Assembly: GCA_020638055.1 (NCBI GenBank)
Contig: JACKJH010000001.1
Coordinates: 248,001 to 312,000 of the forward strand
Direction of reading: 5' to 3'
DNA: 64,000 nt
Source of the DNA: Hyphomicrobiaceae bacterium
Lineage (GTDB): Bacteria; Pseudomonadota; Alphaproteobacteria; Rhizobiales; Hyphomicrobiaceae
The notes beneath the pieces are model-generated. The model had not been told where the DNA came from, made no database searches, and worked only from the letters and a program-made list of their open reading frames with translations. Positions 41,263 through 49,511 of this stretch are shown here, piece after piece; the first letter of the stretch is position 1; each line of letters begins with the position of its first letter. The translations under genes and the position numbers were made by a program.

Positions 41263-42150
41263 TTAGCCAAGCAAAGCCGGGTAGATCCACCAACCGGGCC
41301 TGTAGCGTTGCAATGCATGTGCTGCTGCCTTTGCAGCGGCTTCGTCATTGAAAACGGCAAAGCATGTCGGTCCGGCGCCTGACATCGCGGCGACGCGGCA
41401 ACCTTGCAACGCGCGCAGCGCTGACAGCACCTCGCTAATTGCAGGCACGATGGAGGTGGCCGCTGCCTCCAGATCATTGCCGCCATCGATCATGTCGATC
41501 AGAGCCTGGGCATGGGGGATGGTCGGTGGCATGTCATGGCGCGGCTCAATTTCATCGTAGGCACCAGCCTGCAGGGCGCGAAACACCCTGGCGGTCTTGT
41601 CGGCAGGAACGGCTAGCTGGGGGTAGACCAGCAATGCAGACAATGCCGGCAGGTGTTCCAGTGCGGTGAGACGTTCGCCGGTGCCCGTCATCCAGGTGGC
41701 TCTATTGGATAGACAAACGGGCACGTCGGCACCGATACGCAGCGCGATGGCCTGCCAATCGATTGTTTCGGTCTGCACGGGATTGGCCCGCTGCAACAAG
41801 CGGATGAGAGCTGCGGCGTCGGCTGAACCGCCGCCGATCCCGGCTGCTACGGGCAGGTTCTTTTCAAGGTGAACGTGTCCGAGGACAAACCCACCCACGT
41901 AGTTGCGAAAGGCTGCTTCGGCAGCCAGTTCCAGGACGGTTTGAAGTAGATTGGTACTGGCAATTGCGCCGGCAAAAGGACCGTCGGCGGTGACGCCGGC
42001 CGGCCGACCGCCATCAAGCGTAATGCGGTCACTTGGGCCGTCCGCAAACGCTACAAGGCTTGCTAGTTCGTGGTAGCCATCAGTTCGGCGGCCGAGCACT
42101 CGCAAGGTCAGGTTGATCTTTGGCCGAGCTGTTTCGATCAACACTTTCAT
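41263..42150 (-). CDS. ispE: 4-(cytidine 5'-diphospho)-2-C-methyl-D-erythritol kinase
   Basis: 295 residues; GHMP-kinase enzyme that phosphorylates CDP-ME in the MEP route to IPP and DMAPP. The N-terminal ARPKINLTLRVLGRRTDGYHELASLV, the ATP-binding glycine/serine loop NLPVAAGIGGGSADAAALI, and the C-terminal GCRVAAMSGAGPTCFAVF loop are the three GHMP motifs, all intact. Cytoplasmic. The gap to the TPR gene upstream is 38 bases, suggesting a TPR-ispE operon, a common pairing in Hyphomicrobiales. Confidence 0.95.
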   Translation of the reverse strand: MKVLIETARPKINLTLRVLGRRTDGYHELASLVAFADGPSDRITLDGGRPAGVTADGPFAGAIASTNLLQTVLELAAEAAFRNYVGGFVLGHVHLEKNLPVAAGIGGGSADAAALIRLLQRANPVQTETIDWQAIALRIGADVPVCLSNRATWMTGTGERLTALEHLPALSALLVYPQLAVPADKTARVFRALQAGAYDEIEPRHDMPPTIPHAQALIDMIDGGNDLEAAATSIVPAISEVLSALRALQGCRVAAMSGAGPTCFAVFNDEAAAKAAAHALQRYRPGWWIYPALLG

Positions 42151-42188
42151 GGCCGGCAGTTTTGGCCAGCAACGGCCTTCATGCCAGA

Positions 42189-44012
42189 TCAGCGTACGGC
42201 ATTTGGTGCCCCTTCGACTTTCTTCATCCGCTGCCGTTCAGTGCTCGCCGCCTGTGAGCGGCGCAGCTTGGCTGTGGCTGGGGGCGATAAGCCTTCGGCA
42301 AGCTTCTTCTTGATCTTGACAACCTCAGCGGGTTCCGGCTCAAGCGATAATGCCTGATCCCACTGGAAGCGTGCCTCGCGCTCACGGCCTACCCGCCAGA
42401 GCGCGTCGCCGAGATGGTCGTTCAGCACCGGGTCGTCAGGGCGCAACTCAACTGCCCTTTCGAGCTGCGTTACGGCATCATCATAACGGCCCAGGCGATA
42501 GTAGGCCCAACCCAAGCTGTCGACGATGTAGCCATCATCAGGTTTGAGCGAAACCGCCTTCTTGATCAGCTTCAATCCCTCGCGCAGGTTGCGGCCCTGA
42601 TCAATCCATGAATAGCCAAGGTAATTGAGGGCAAGCGGTTGCTGGGGCGCGAGTGCCAAGGCCTGCTTGAGGTCCTTTTCAGCCTTCGCCCATTGTTTGG
42701 TGCGCTCATAACAGGTGCCGCGCGAATAAAAGAATGCCCAGTGTCGCTTTTGAGGCGGATTGCCGATTAGCTTGAGGGCGCGGGAATAATAGATGATCGC
42801 CTCGTCATAGCGTTTACGCGCACGCAGAATGTTGCCCAACGCATCCAGTGGCGCCAAGTCCTTCGGTGACCGTTTCGCCACCTCAAGCAGAAGCGCCTTT
42901 GCTTCGTCCGTCCGGTTCTCAAGGTTGAGATTGAATGCCTTACGAATGTCGATAGCGTCCTGCAGCGGTGTGTCTTTTTCGATCCGGTCGTAAGTGGCGA
43001 TGGCTTTTGCATGGTTCTTGGTGGTTTCGTAGGCTTGTGCCAATGCAGCCAAGGCGAGAGGCTGGCCTGGCGCAAGGTAAAGAGACATCTGTAGATATAC
43101 GATGCCAATCGAAACTCCGCCCTCGGTCGTCAATGCCTCGCCAAGCCCATAGAGCACTTCGGCCATTCCCGCTGTTGGTTTCGATACAAGCAGCGGCACC
43201 GGTTTCCCACTCTCGATCAACAACCGGAGCTGCTCGGAAAGCGGGTGTGAATCTGTTCCCAAATTGCGGTCATATTCGCGCAAAACGCTCAACGCCAACT
43301 TGCGGTCGCCGGCATGCGCGGCGTGACGCGCAAAGGCCAGCGTCGTTCGAAGCGTACGGCTGTCTTGCTTGAACACGTCCTTGTAAGCGCTACGCGCCGT
43401 CTTGGTGCGGCCGGCACTGTCGGCAATCAATGCGCGGTGGTAGCGCAAATAATACTGCGCCCAGTCCGCCTGCTTGGGCCGGTCCAACAACGCCAATGCC
43501 CGCGTGACACTGCCGTTCGAGCGGGTCACCCATGCACGCATAAGCGATGCCGTCAGTTCGCCAATGGGGCCGCTTCCTGCCGTCTTGAAATGCTTTTCGG
43601 CAGACTGAGGCTTGCCGTTCTTGAAGGCTTCCAGCCCCAGGAAAAGTTGCGCCAAACGGTGCTGAGGCTGCAATTTCACCAGCTTACCTGCCAACACCGA
43701 GGCTTGACTGAAGTTTCCGGCGGAAAGCTCCATCAAGAACGCCTGCTCGACCAGCACGGCGTTGTTGGGGTCGTGAATCAAAGCAGAATTGTAGAAATCA
43801 GCCGATTGCTCGATCTCGTGCTCGCTTTTGGCAAAGCGCCCGGCCAGATAGCTGCCAATCAGAGTGTGGGTGGAATCAAACCGGCCATCGAGTTCATCGG
43901 CATCGCGCGCCGAAGCGGGCACGGATAAAACGATCAAGCCACCGGCAAGAAGGGCAAACAAGCCTGTCCCCAAAGTGAAACGAGATCTGTGACGTGCAGG
44001 GCGGAACATCAT
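42189..44012 (-). CDS. Exported tetratricopeptide-repeat protein
   Basis: 607 residues. N-terminal signal sequence (ATG 44012 or 44009; FTLGTGLFALLAGGLIVLSVPASA, cleavage near 33) with GAGAGG upstream, so it is periplasmic or a peripheral membrane protein. From about residue 75 onward it is helical TPR repeats, with canonical units such as APLDALGNILRARKRYDEAIIYYSRAL, PLALNYLGYSWIDQGR, DGYIVDSLGWAYYRLGRYDDAVTQLERAV and DPVLNDHLGDALWRVGREREA near the C-terminus. The C-terminal 40 residues are basic. TPR proteins act as scaffolds for complexes, here perhaps in the envelope. Immediately upstream of ispE. Confidence 0.88.
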   Translation of the reverse strand: MMFRPARHRSRFTLGTGLFALLAGGLIVLSVPASARDADELDGRFDSTHTLIGSYLAGRFAKSEHEIEQSADFYNSALIHDPNNAVLVEQAFLMELSAGNFSQASVLAGKLVKLQPQHRLAQLFLGLEAFKNGKPQSAEKHFKTAGSGPIGELTASLMRAWVTRSNGSVTRALALLDRPKQADWAQYYLRYHRALIADSAGRTKTARSAYKDVFKQDSRTLRTTLAFARHAAHAGDRKLALSVLREYDRNLGTDSHPLSEQLRLLIESGKPVPLLVSKPTAGMAEVLYGLGEALTTEGGVSIGIVYLQMSLYLAPGQPLALAALAQAYETTKNHAKAIATYDRIEKDTPLQDAIDIRKAFNLNLENRTDEAKALLLEVAKRSPKDLAPLDALGNILRARKRYDEAIIYYSRALKLIGNPPQKRHWAFFYSRGTCYERTKQWAKAEKDLKQALALAPQQPLALNYLGYSWIDQGRNLREGLKLIKKAVSLKPDDGYIVDSLGWAYYRLGRYDDAVTQLERAVELRPDDPVLNDHLGDALWRVGREREARFQWDQALSLEPEPAEVVKIKKKLAEGLSPPATAKLRRSQAASTERQRMKKVEGAPNAVR

Positions 44013-44365
44013 CCAGGAGATCCTCTCAAGTCTCGGGCAGCCTGAAAGGCCGCCGGGGGATGATTCTATCAGTTGCCACTTTGTAGCAACAAACCGGCGT
44101 GTTTGGCGACCACCGAGACGACCAGTGAATGCAAATTTGACCCGAGCATGACGCGGGCAGGGATTGGTTGTAGATACCCGCAAAATTGCCTTCAGGCGTG
44201 TTTGAATTGCAGCGGTTCAGCCGGCTTTAGAGCGCAATGCGATCCGATGGAGCCGGTTCGCAATGCTCTCTAGCTTCCTGTTTGGTCGCATTTTCTTCTA
44301 CGAACGGGCGACGAGGGCGTGACGATCGATCACTCCAACATCATCAATGCATGCCACATGCCCGC
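44013..44365. other. Intergenic region TPR gene / ETF-QO gene
   Basis: 353 bases. Holds the TPR gene promoter (not identified), and the A repeat plus a truncated B repeat at 44228-44310. After the truncated B unit, GACGAGGGCGTGACGATCG to 44365 is unique sequence with no ORF. Confidence 0.45.
44228..44310 (+). repeat. Family A with truncated family B
   Basis: A (44228-44272, right arm changed to GGTTCGCAATGCTCTCTA) followed by B that breaks off after CTACGAACGGGCG. Divergent copy. Confidence 0.8.
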
Positions 44366-46045
44366 CTACATGCCCGCGTAGTTGGGCCCGCCGCCACCTT
44401 CAGGACAGACCCAGGTGATGTTCTGGCTGGGGTCCTTAATGTCACAAGTCTTACAGTGAACGCAGTTTTGCGCGTTGATCTGGAAGCGTTTTTTTCCATC
44501 ATCGCCGTCCACAATTTCATAGACCGCGGCCGGACAATAGCGTTGAGCGGGTTCTGCCCAGGTGGGCAGATTGATCAAGAGCGGAACGTTAGGATCTGCG
44601 AGCTTGAGGTGAACCGGCTGGTCTTCCTCATGGTTGGTGGCGGAGAAGGAGACGTTCGTCAGGCGGTCGAACGTCAAAGTGCCGTCGGGCTTTGGATATT
44701 CTATAGGCTTGGTAGATTTGGCAGTTCGCAGCGTCTCATAATCGGGTTTACCATGCGATAGCGTATAGCCGAGGCCCACACCCCGGATGATCGTGTTGAG
44801 CCACATATCGGCACCGCCAAGTGCAATGCCCAAAAAGGTGCCGAAACGTGACCACAATGGCTTCACGTTTCGCACGCGTTTCAGGTCTTGCGCGATGTCT
44901 CCGGTCATCACGTCTGCATAGTAGTTTTCAAGTTCGTCATGGCTGCGGCCGTTCTCGATGGCGTCGAATGCGGCGTCGGCAGCGGCAATTCCTGACAAAA
45001 TTGCATTGTGGCTGCCCTTGATGCGCGGCACGTTCATGAAGCCGGCGGCGCAACCCAAAAGTGCTCCACCGGGAAACACCAGTTCGGGGATTGACTGCCA
45101 TCCACCCTCGGTGATCGCCCGGGCACCATAGGCAATGCGTTTTCCACCCTCCAGCATCGCCGCAATGGAAGGGTGCGTCTTGAAACGCTGGAATTCCTCA
45201 TACGGAGAGAGATAGGGATTTTTATAGTTCAGGTGCACGACAAAGCCGACCGCGACGAGGTTTTCGCCGTAGTGATAAAGGAACGAGCCGCCGCCGGTGC
45301 TATTGTCGAGCGGCCAACCGAAGGAGTGCTGCACTAGCCCGGGCATGTGTTTGTGGTTGGGAATTTCCCATAGCTCCTTAAGGCCGATCCCGTATTTCTG
45401 GATGCGCCCTTTAGAAAGCTCGAAGTTCTCGATCAACTGCTTTGAAAGTGAGCCGCGCGCACCTTCGGCAAAAAATGTGTATTTGCCGCGAAGTTCCATG
45501 CCGCGCGCAAAATTGGGACCGGGTGTGCCATCCCGTTCGACGCCCATGTCACCAGTGGCAATGCCAACGACGCGCCCCTGATCGTCATACAAGACCTCCG
45601 AAGCAGCAAAACCTGGATAAATCTCGACACCCAGCTCGGTCGCCTGCTCGCCCAGCCATTGGCAAAGCTCACCAAGGCTGACGATGTAGTTGCCATGATT
45701 GTTCATCAACGGTGGCATCAGAAAGTTCGGCAGCCGCATCTCGCCGGCCGGTCCGAGGTATAGAAACCTGTCCTGCTTCACAGGCGTCGTGATGGGAGCG
45801 CCTTTTTCCTGCCAATCCGGGATCAGACGTGAGATGCCAATAGGATCGATCACGGCACCTGAAAGAATGTGTGCTCCGACCTCGGAACCCTTCTCGACGA
45901 CAACGACAGAGAGTTCCTTGCCTGCTTCGTTTGCCTTCTGCTTGGAGCGGATTGCTGCGGCAAGACCGGCAGGTCCGGCGCCGACGATAACAATGTCATA
46001 GTCCATGGACTCGCGTTGCGGCAGTGTATCGGGGCGCGATGCCAT
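44366..46045 (-). CDS. Electron transfer flavoprotein-ubiquinone oxidoreductase
   Basis: 559 residues. Passes electrons from ETF (fatty-acid and amino-acid dehydrogenases) to the ubiquinone pool at the inner membrane. Near the N-terminus the FAD dinucleotide fold DYDIVIVGAGPAGLAAAIRSKQ is clear; the middle has GWPLDNSTGGGSFLYH and YPSAEEF-like SPYEEFQRFKTHP; the C-terminus carries the single 4Fe-4S cluster motif CVHCKTCDI and WVCPEGGGGPNYAGM. Start at ATG 46045 follows GGACCC at a short distance; the longer ORF to 46225 reads into a family D element. Family partner ETF genes are not in the window. Divergent from UDG, as in relatives. Confidence 0.96.
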   Translation of the reverse strand: MASRPDTLPQRESMDYDIVIVGAGPAGLAAAIRSKQKANEAGKELSVVVVEKGSEVGAHILSGAVIDPIGISRLIPDWQEKGAPITTPVKQDRFLYLGPAGEMRLPNFLMPPLMNNHGNYIVSLGELCQWLGEQATELGVEIYPGFAASEVLYDDQGRVVGIATGDMGVERDGTPGPNFARGMELRGKYTFFAEGARGSLSKQLIENFELSKGRIQKYGIGLKELWEIPNHKHMPGLVQHSFGWPLDNSTGGGSFLYHYGENLVAVGFVVHLNYKNPYLSPYEEFQRFKTHPSIAAMLEGGKRIAYGARAITEGGWQSIPELVFPGGALLGCAAGFMNVPRIKGSHNAILSGIAAADAAFDAIENGRSHDELENYYADVMTGDIAQDLKRVRNVKPLWSRFGTFLGIALGGADMWLNTIIRGVGLGYTLSHGKPDYETLRTAKSTKPIEYPKPDGTLTFDRLTNVSFSATNHEEDQPVHLKLADPNVPLLINLPTWAEPAQRYCPAAVYEIVDGDDGKKRFQINAQNCVHCKTCDIKDPSQNITWVCPEGGGGPNYAGM

Positions 46046-46611
46046 TTGGGTCGGGTCCTTTCGCTTCTTGTTTTTGCGTCTTGACTGGAGCTTCCTGCGG
46101 CAAGCCTCAGCGTCCGGACCTAGCCCGCCTTTCTCACGATGGTAGTCCGGCACGGAGGTGAAAATGATGACAGGCCAGGAGAGCCGTGTAGTTCGATGTG
46201 GGACATCGGGCAAGCGGCACGACACAGACTGCCATCATTTTCACCCCGCCCTGCGGGTCGCGCTGGCGCGACCGACCGCTGCGTCGGGCGGCTCAACCGT
46301 AGACCACCGCTACGCTTTTCGCCTCCCTCCTTGCGGGTCGATCTCGCGCCAGCGCGATGACGGCCGTGCCCTCGTGAGAAAGGCAGGCTAGCCCAACCCC
46401 GATGCAAAACCCAAGTGATGACAGGACATAAGTGCGAAACCTTCCCCAAAAACACGTCGCTTTTTGGTGTCTGGACTTTATGGCCAGGTGTTGAACTCGC
46501 GCCATAATACCAAATAATACCAAGGTCCAAACAGACTGGGCAGCTACCGGCACATCGCGTTTGAAAGTCCGAACGCTTTCCTCATGGGCGGGTTGAGATT
46601 AGATTTGCGCC
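46046..46611. other. Intergenic region between ETF-QO and UDG genes
   Basis: 566 bases. The family D element occupies 46121-46390. The rest (46391-46611) has no ORF; CATAATACCAAATAATACCA at about 46502 is a short direct repeat (AATACCAA twice). Confidence 0.4.
46121..46390 (-). mobile_element. Family D MITE-like element, copy 3 (reverse)
   Basis: Full-length 270-bp copy in the opposite orientation to copies 1 and 2, ending TAGCCCGCC at left and GGCAGGCTA (one base off the consensus) at right. Its end is 75 bases upstream of the ETF-QO start codon, so it may carry or interrupt promoter elements of that gene. Confidence 0.9.
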
Positions 46612-47598
46612 ATGAGCGACTCGTCCAACAGCATTACGACGGCACAACGGGATCTTGTGGCACTGCTGGCGTGGTATCACGAGGCGGGCGTGGATTGTGC
46701 GCTGGAGGCGGAGCCAATCGCCTGGCTGGAGGAAGCGGGTCGAGTGCCTGGCGCGGAATTCGACTGGCCCAGGAAATCAAGCGCAAAAACTAATGCAGTC
46801 TCGGGAAGATTCGACCGGCCTCAGACAAAAGAAGCCGACACAACACCTGCGCGCGCGCAGGAACCAGGTGGGCGAAATACAGCCTATTTGGAACGCTCAA
46901 AACAGAGCGGGGCGCCACCTCGCTCCCACGCCGCCCCGCAGCGCGCTGGCGAAACAGCTCGCACACCACCAGCACGGTTCGCCACCGGTGCAACGGAAGC
47001 TTCCGTCTCTACGGCCAGGAGCCTGGCCCGGAGCGCCCAAGACATTCAAGCGCTTGCTCAAGCACTCGCTTCGTTTGAGGGTTGCGCATTGAAGGCAACT
47101 GCCAAATCCACCTGTGTTTATCGCGGCGCTGAGAGTGCGCCCGTCATGGTCATCGGAGAGGCGCCTGGTCGGGACGAGGATCTGGCCGGCAAGCCTTTTG
47201 TTGGCCGGGCCGGACAACTGCTGGACCGAATGCTGGCTGCCATCGAACTCGACGAAACGAAGGTTCATATTACCAATGTCGTCTATTGGCGGCCGCCTGG
47301 AAACCGCACGCCGACACCGCAAGAAACGCAAATTTGCCGCCCCTTTCTGGAACGTCAGATTGAGTTGGTAAAACCGCAAATCGTATTGCTGCTTGGTGGA
47401 GCGGCAGCCAAAACCGTTCTGGACACCAGCGAGGGGATCATGCGCCTCAGGGGAAAGTGGCGGGAACTCACGTGGGGTGAAAGCAAAATCCGCGCAATGG
47501 CTACACTGCACCCGGCCTATCTGTTACGCACACCCGCTGCAAAGCGCATGGCGTGGCGTGACCTGCTGGCGATAAAAACAATTGTCGCAAAAAGCTAG
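46612..47598 (+). CDS. Uracil-DNA glycosylase, family 4
   Basis: 328 residues. The C-terminal 190 residues are the family-4 (Fe-S) UDG core: Fe-S binding CALKATAKSTCVYRG (two of four cysteines, with others expected near QICRPF), active-site motif GEAPGRDEDLAGKPFVGRAG, NVVYWRPPGNRTP and the late HPAYLLRTPAAKR. The N-terminal 135 residues are poorly conserved, low-complexity and polar, as in other alphaproteobacterial members. Removes uracil from DNA in base-excision repair. ATG 46612 starts the frame. Divergent from ETF-QO. Confidence 0.92.
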   Translation: MSDSSNSITTAQRDLVALLAWYHEAGVDCALEAEPIAWLEEAGRVPGAEFDWPRKSSAKTNAVSGRFDRPQTKEADTTPARAQEPGGRNTAYLERSKQSGAPPRSHAAPQRAGETARTPPARFATGATEASVSTARSLARSAQDIQALAQALASFEGCALKATAKSTCVYRGAESAPVMVIGEAPGRDEDLAGKPFVGRAGQLLDRMLAAIELDETKVHITNVVYWRPPGNRTPTPQETQICRPFLERQIELVKPQIVLLLGGAAAKTVLDTSEGIMRLRGKWRELTWGESKIRAMATLHPAYLLRTPAAKRMAWRDLLAIKTIVAKS

Positions 47599-47771
47599 AA
47601 ACATTTTTTTAATATAAAACAGATTGTTACGCATAACTTCTGGTGAATTTGCATCTATTTCTGCAAGAAGTCTAAAATTTTATCATTTAAATTAATTCAG
47701 AAAAAAGGCCCAATTCAATAGTTTGTCAGGGTGCGGGAAAATGTGGCCGGCGTACAAGCTGGGCTTTTCCC
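47599..47771. promoter_or_regulatory. AT-rich upstream region of the GyrI-like gene
   Basis: About 170 bases, about 70 percent A+T from 47605 to 47715 (TTTTTTTAATATAAAA, ATTTAAATTAATTC), much above the surrounding DNA. This could contain a promoter or a nucleoid-protein site. No clear motif pair identified. Confidence 0.35.
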
Positions 47772-48287
47772 ATGTTCGAAGCCCTGAAGCAGAGGTGCGG
47801 CGTGAAGCTGACCTATGTATATCTTCGACCTGCAAACCTCATCTGCTTCAGGGCAGTGGGGCCATATAGCGAATCTGCGCCTCGCGCCTGGGGGCAGATG
47901 TTCATGTGGCTGGATCAGCAGAATCTCCGTGGCACGGTAAAGCGCGGGTTTGGGCTTTCACACTTTGATCCGCGATACACGCCTTCAGAAAAATGCCGCT
48001 ATGAAGCTTGCATCGACCTTCCAGAGGCCCTGCCAATTTCGGCCTGGGAGCACATGCTGCCGCAGAAATTGCCTGGCGGGGCCTATGCGCGCTATCGCCA
48101 TGTGGGGGCACACACGGAACTTGGCGGCGTGATCAGCGAAATCAGGAATAGCTGGGCGGACAACAAGGATGTTGTTCTTGCCTCAGGAAGGCCGCTTGTC
48201 GAAATTTATCTTGATGATCCGATGTTCTGCCCTGCTGATAAGAGGCGTACGGATCTGTGCCTGCCGGTAGCAATCACCGATAATTAA
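47772..48287 (+). CDS. GyrI-like small-molecule-binding domain protein
   Basis: 171 residues; matches the GyrI-like/SbmC (AraC-effector) fold: VYLRPANLICFRAVGPYSESAPRAWGQMFMWL at the start, KCRYEACIDLP in the middle, GGAYARYRHVGAH and LVEIYLDDP near the end. Stand-alone members are gyrase inhibitors or cyclopropanation hydrolases, and most bind small hydrophobic ligands. No helix-turn-helix is present, so it is not itself a DNA-binding regulator. Function unresolved. Upstream AT-rich region suggests its own promoter. Confidence 0.85.
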   Translation: MFEALKQRCGVKLTYVYLRPANLICFRAVGPYSESAPRAWGQMFMWLDQQNLRGTVKRGFGLSHFDPRYTPSEKCRYEACIDLPEALPISAWEHMLPQKLPGGAYARYRHVGAHTELGGVISEIRNSWADNKDVVLASGRPLVEIYLDDPMFCPADKRRTDLCLPVAITDN

Positions 48288-48566
48288 CCCGGTCCGCCCA
48301 CCAGACGCGACGTTGCGAGCGCAACTGGGAAAGAGCGAGCCGACGATCGTGAGTAAAATGCGTTCAAGGATCGCGATGAGCGGATTGGCGTTGACATAGC
48401 CCGCCTTTCTCCTTGCGGGTCGATCTCGCGCCAGCGCGATGACGGCCATACCATCGTGTAAAAGGCGGGCTAGCTCCACTGCGTAGGTGGAGGTCTTTAC
48501 GCTGGATCGATTTCCAGCCACAGTCGCGGCGTCAAGACTTTCAACTACAGCAAGGTGCGATTACGA
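48288..48566. other. Intergenic region upstream of moaB
   Basis: 279 bases between the GyrI-like gene and moaB. The D-short element at 48397 is its only recognisable feature. AAGG precedes the moaB start. Confidence 0.4.
48397..48472 (-). mobile_element. Family D short derivative (76 bp)
   Basis: TAGCCCGCCTTTCTC joined directly to CTTGCGGGTCGATCTCG and on to the right end ...AAAGGCGGGCTA: an internal deletion of about 190 bp relative to the full-length copies. Same junction as the short copy at 37227. Confidence 0.9.
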
Positions 48567-49106
48567 ATGGCCAAGATCGATGACACTCGCCCTTTCATAC
48601 CTGTGCGCATCGCCATCCTGACAGTGTCGGACACGCGTGAACTTGCAGACGACAAGTCAGGCGCGGTGTTGGCGGGAATGATCGAGGAGACCGGTCACAC
48701 ACTTGCTGATCGGGCCATCGAAAAGGACGACGTTGACACGATCCGTGCGCGCGTCAAAGGATGGATCGACGACCCTGAGATCGATGTGGTTATCAGTACG
48801 GGCGGGACGGGCTTTACCGGACGGGACGTAACACCAGAGGCGATAAAGCCGCTGTTTGAAAAAGAGATCGACGGGTTTTCCGTAATTTTTCACATGCTTT
48901 CATATCAGAAGATTGAAACGTCGACGATCCAGTCGCGCGCCTGTGGTGGTGTCGCCAGAGGGACCTACATTTTTTGCCTGCCCGGATCGCCTGGTGCGTG
49001 CAAAGACGCGTGGAATGGCATTTTGAAGTTCCAGCTCGACAACCGCCACCGGCCCTGCAACTTCGTGGAGATCATGCCGCGGCTTGAAGAGCATAGGCAG
49101 GGCTAA
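48567..49106 (+). CDS. moaB: Molybdenum cofactor biosynthesis protein MoaB
   Basis: 179 residues. The MoCF-binding (MogA/MoaB) fold: VRIAILTVSDTRELADDKSGAVLAGMIEETGH at the N-terminus, VISTGGTGFTGRDVTPEAIKPLFEKEIDGF in the centre (the substrate-binding Gly-rich and Asp residues), and GTYIFCLPGSPGACKDAWNGIL near the end. Binds molybdopterin/adenylates it; MoaB and MogA functions overlap. The length and C-terminal extension are normal for this group. ATG 48567 is chosen over GTG 48555 because AAGG lies in the right window. Confidence 0.93.
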   Translation: MAKIDDTRPFIPVRIAILTVSDTRELADDKSGAVLAGMIEETGHTLADRAIEKDDVDTIRARVKGWIDDPEIDVVISTGGTGFTGRDVTPEAIKPLFEKEIDGFSVIFHMLSYQKIETSTIQSRACGGVARGTYIFCLPGSPGACKDAWNGILKFQLDNRHRPCNFVEIMPRLEEHRQG

Positions 49107-49351
49107 CGCCTGCTCAAAATTCAACCCGCGGGAACCATCGTGCGGCGGGCGTGGCTACGGCGACAGTGTCGCCATGACGTTGCAGCCCGCTCATTCGAAA
49201 TGCAGACGAGGCACGCGTTGGTCCATGGATCCCGTGCATGAAGCACGGGATGACAAGTGGGGGGGGGTACGCGCTGCCCGTTTCTCGTACCCCCGGTTCG
49301 TACCACCGCCGCCCCTCACCCTGGCCCTCTCCCCGCCTGCGGGGAGAGGGA
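49107..49351. repeat. Short dispersed hairpin sequences downstream of moaB
   Basis: Two motifs resemble widely dispersed Hyphomicrobiales intergenic repeats: ATCCCGTGCATGAAGCACGGGAT at about 49229-49252, and CCCTCTCCCCG...CGGGGAGAGGG at about 49323-49350. A run of eight G at about 49259-49266 separates them. Confidence 0.6.
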
Positions 49352-49511
49352 ATGGTGGCCGCCGAACCGCTTCACACTTCGGCTAAACATGGTCTTTCGT
49401 CTGGACCATGTTTTTCACGCCGAACCGCTTCACACTTCGGCTAAACATGGTCTTTCGTCTGGACCATGTTTTTCACGCCGAACCGCTTCACACTTCGGCT
49501 AAACATGGTCA
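49352..49511. repeat. Three tandem family C units, meeting the DUF992 stop codon
   Basis: Three copies of CGAACCGCTTCACACTTCGG + CTAAACATGG separated by TCTTTCGTCTGGACCATGTTTTTCACGC, period 58. Variant with CATGG/CCATG arms. The last AAACATGGTC flows into the TGA (tca) of the DUF992-protein gene at 49509. Confidence 0.9.

Noticed and set aside
46046..46225. N-terminal extension of ETF-QO by 60 residues
   Set aside because: The extra codons are read from the family D element and lack similarity to the conserved ETF-QO start.
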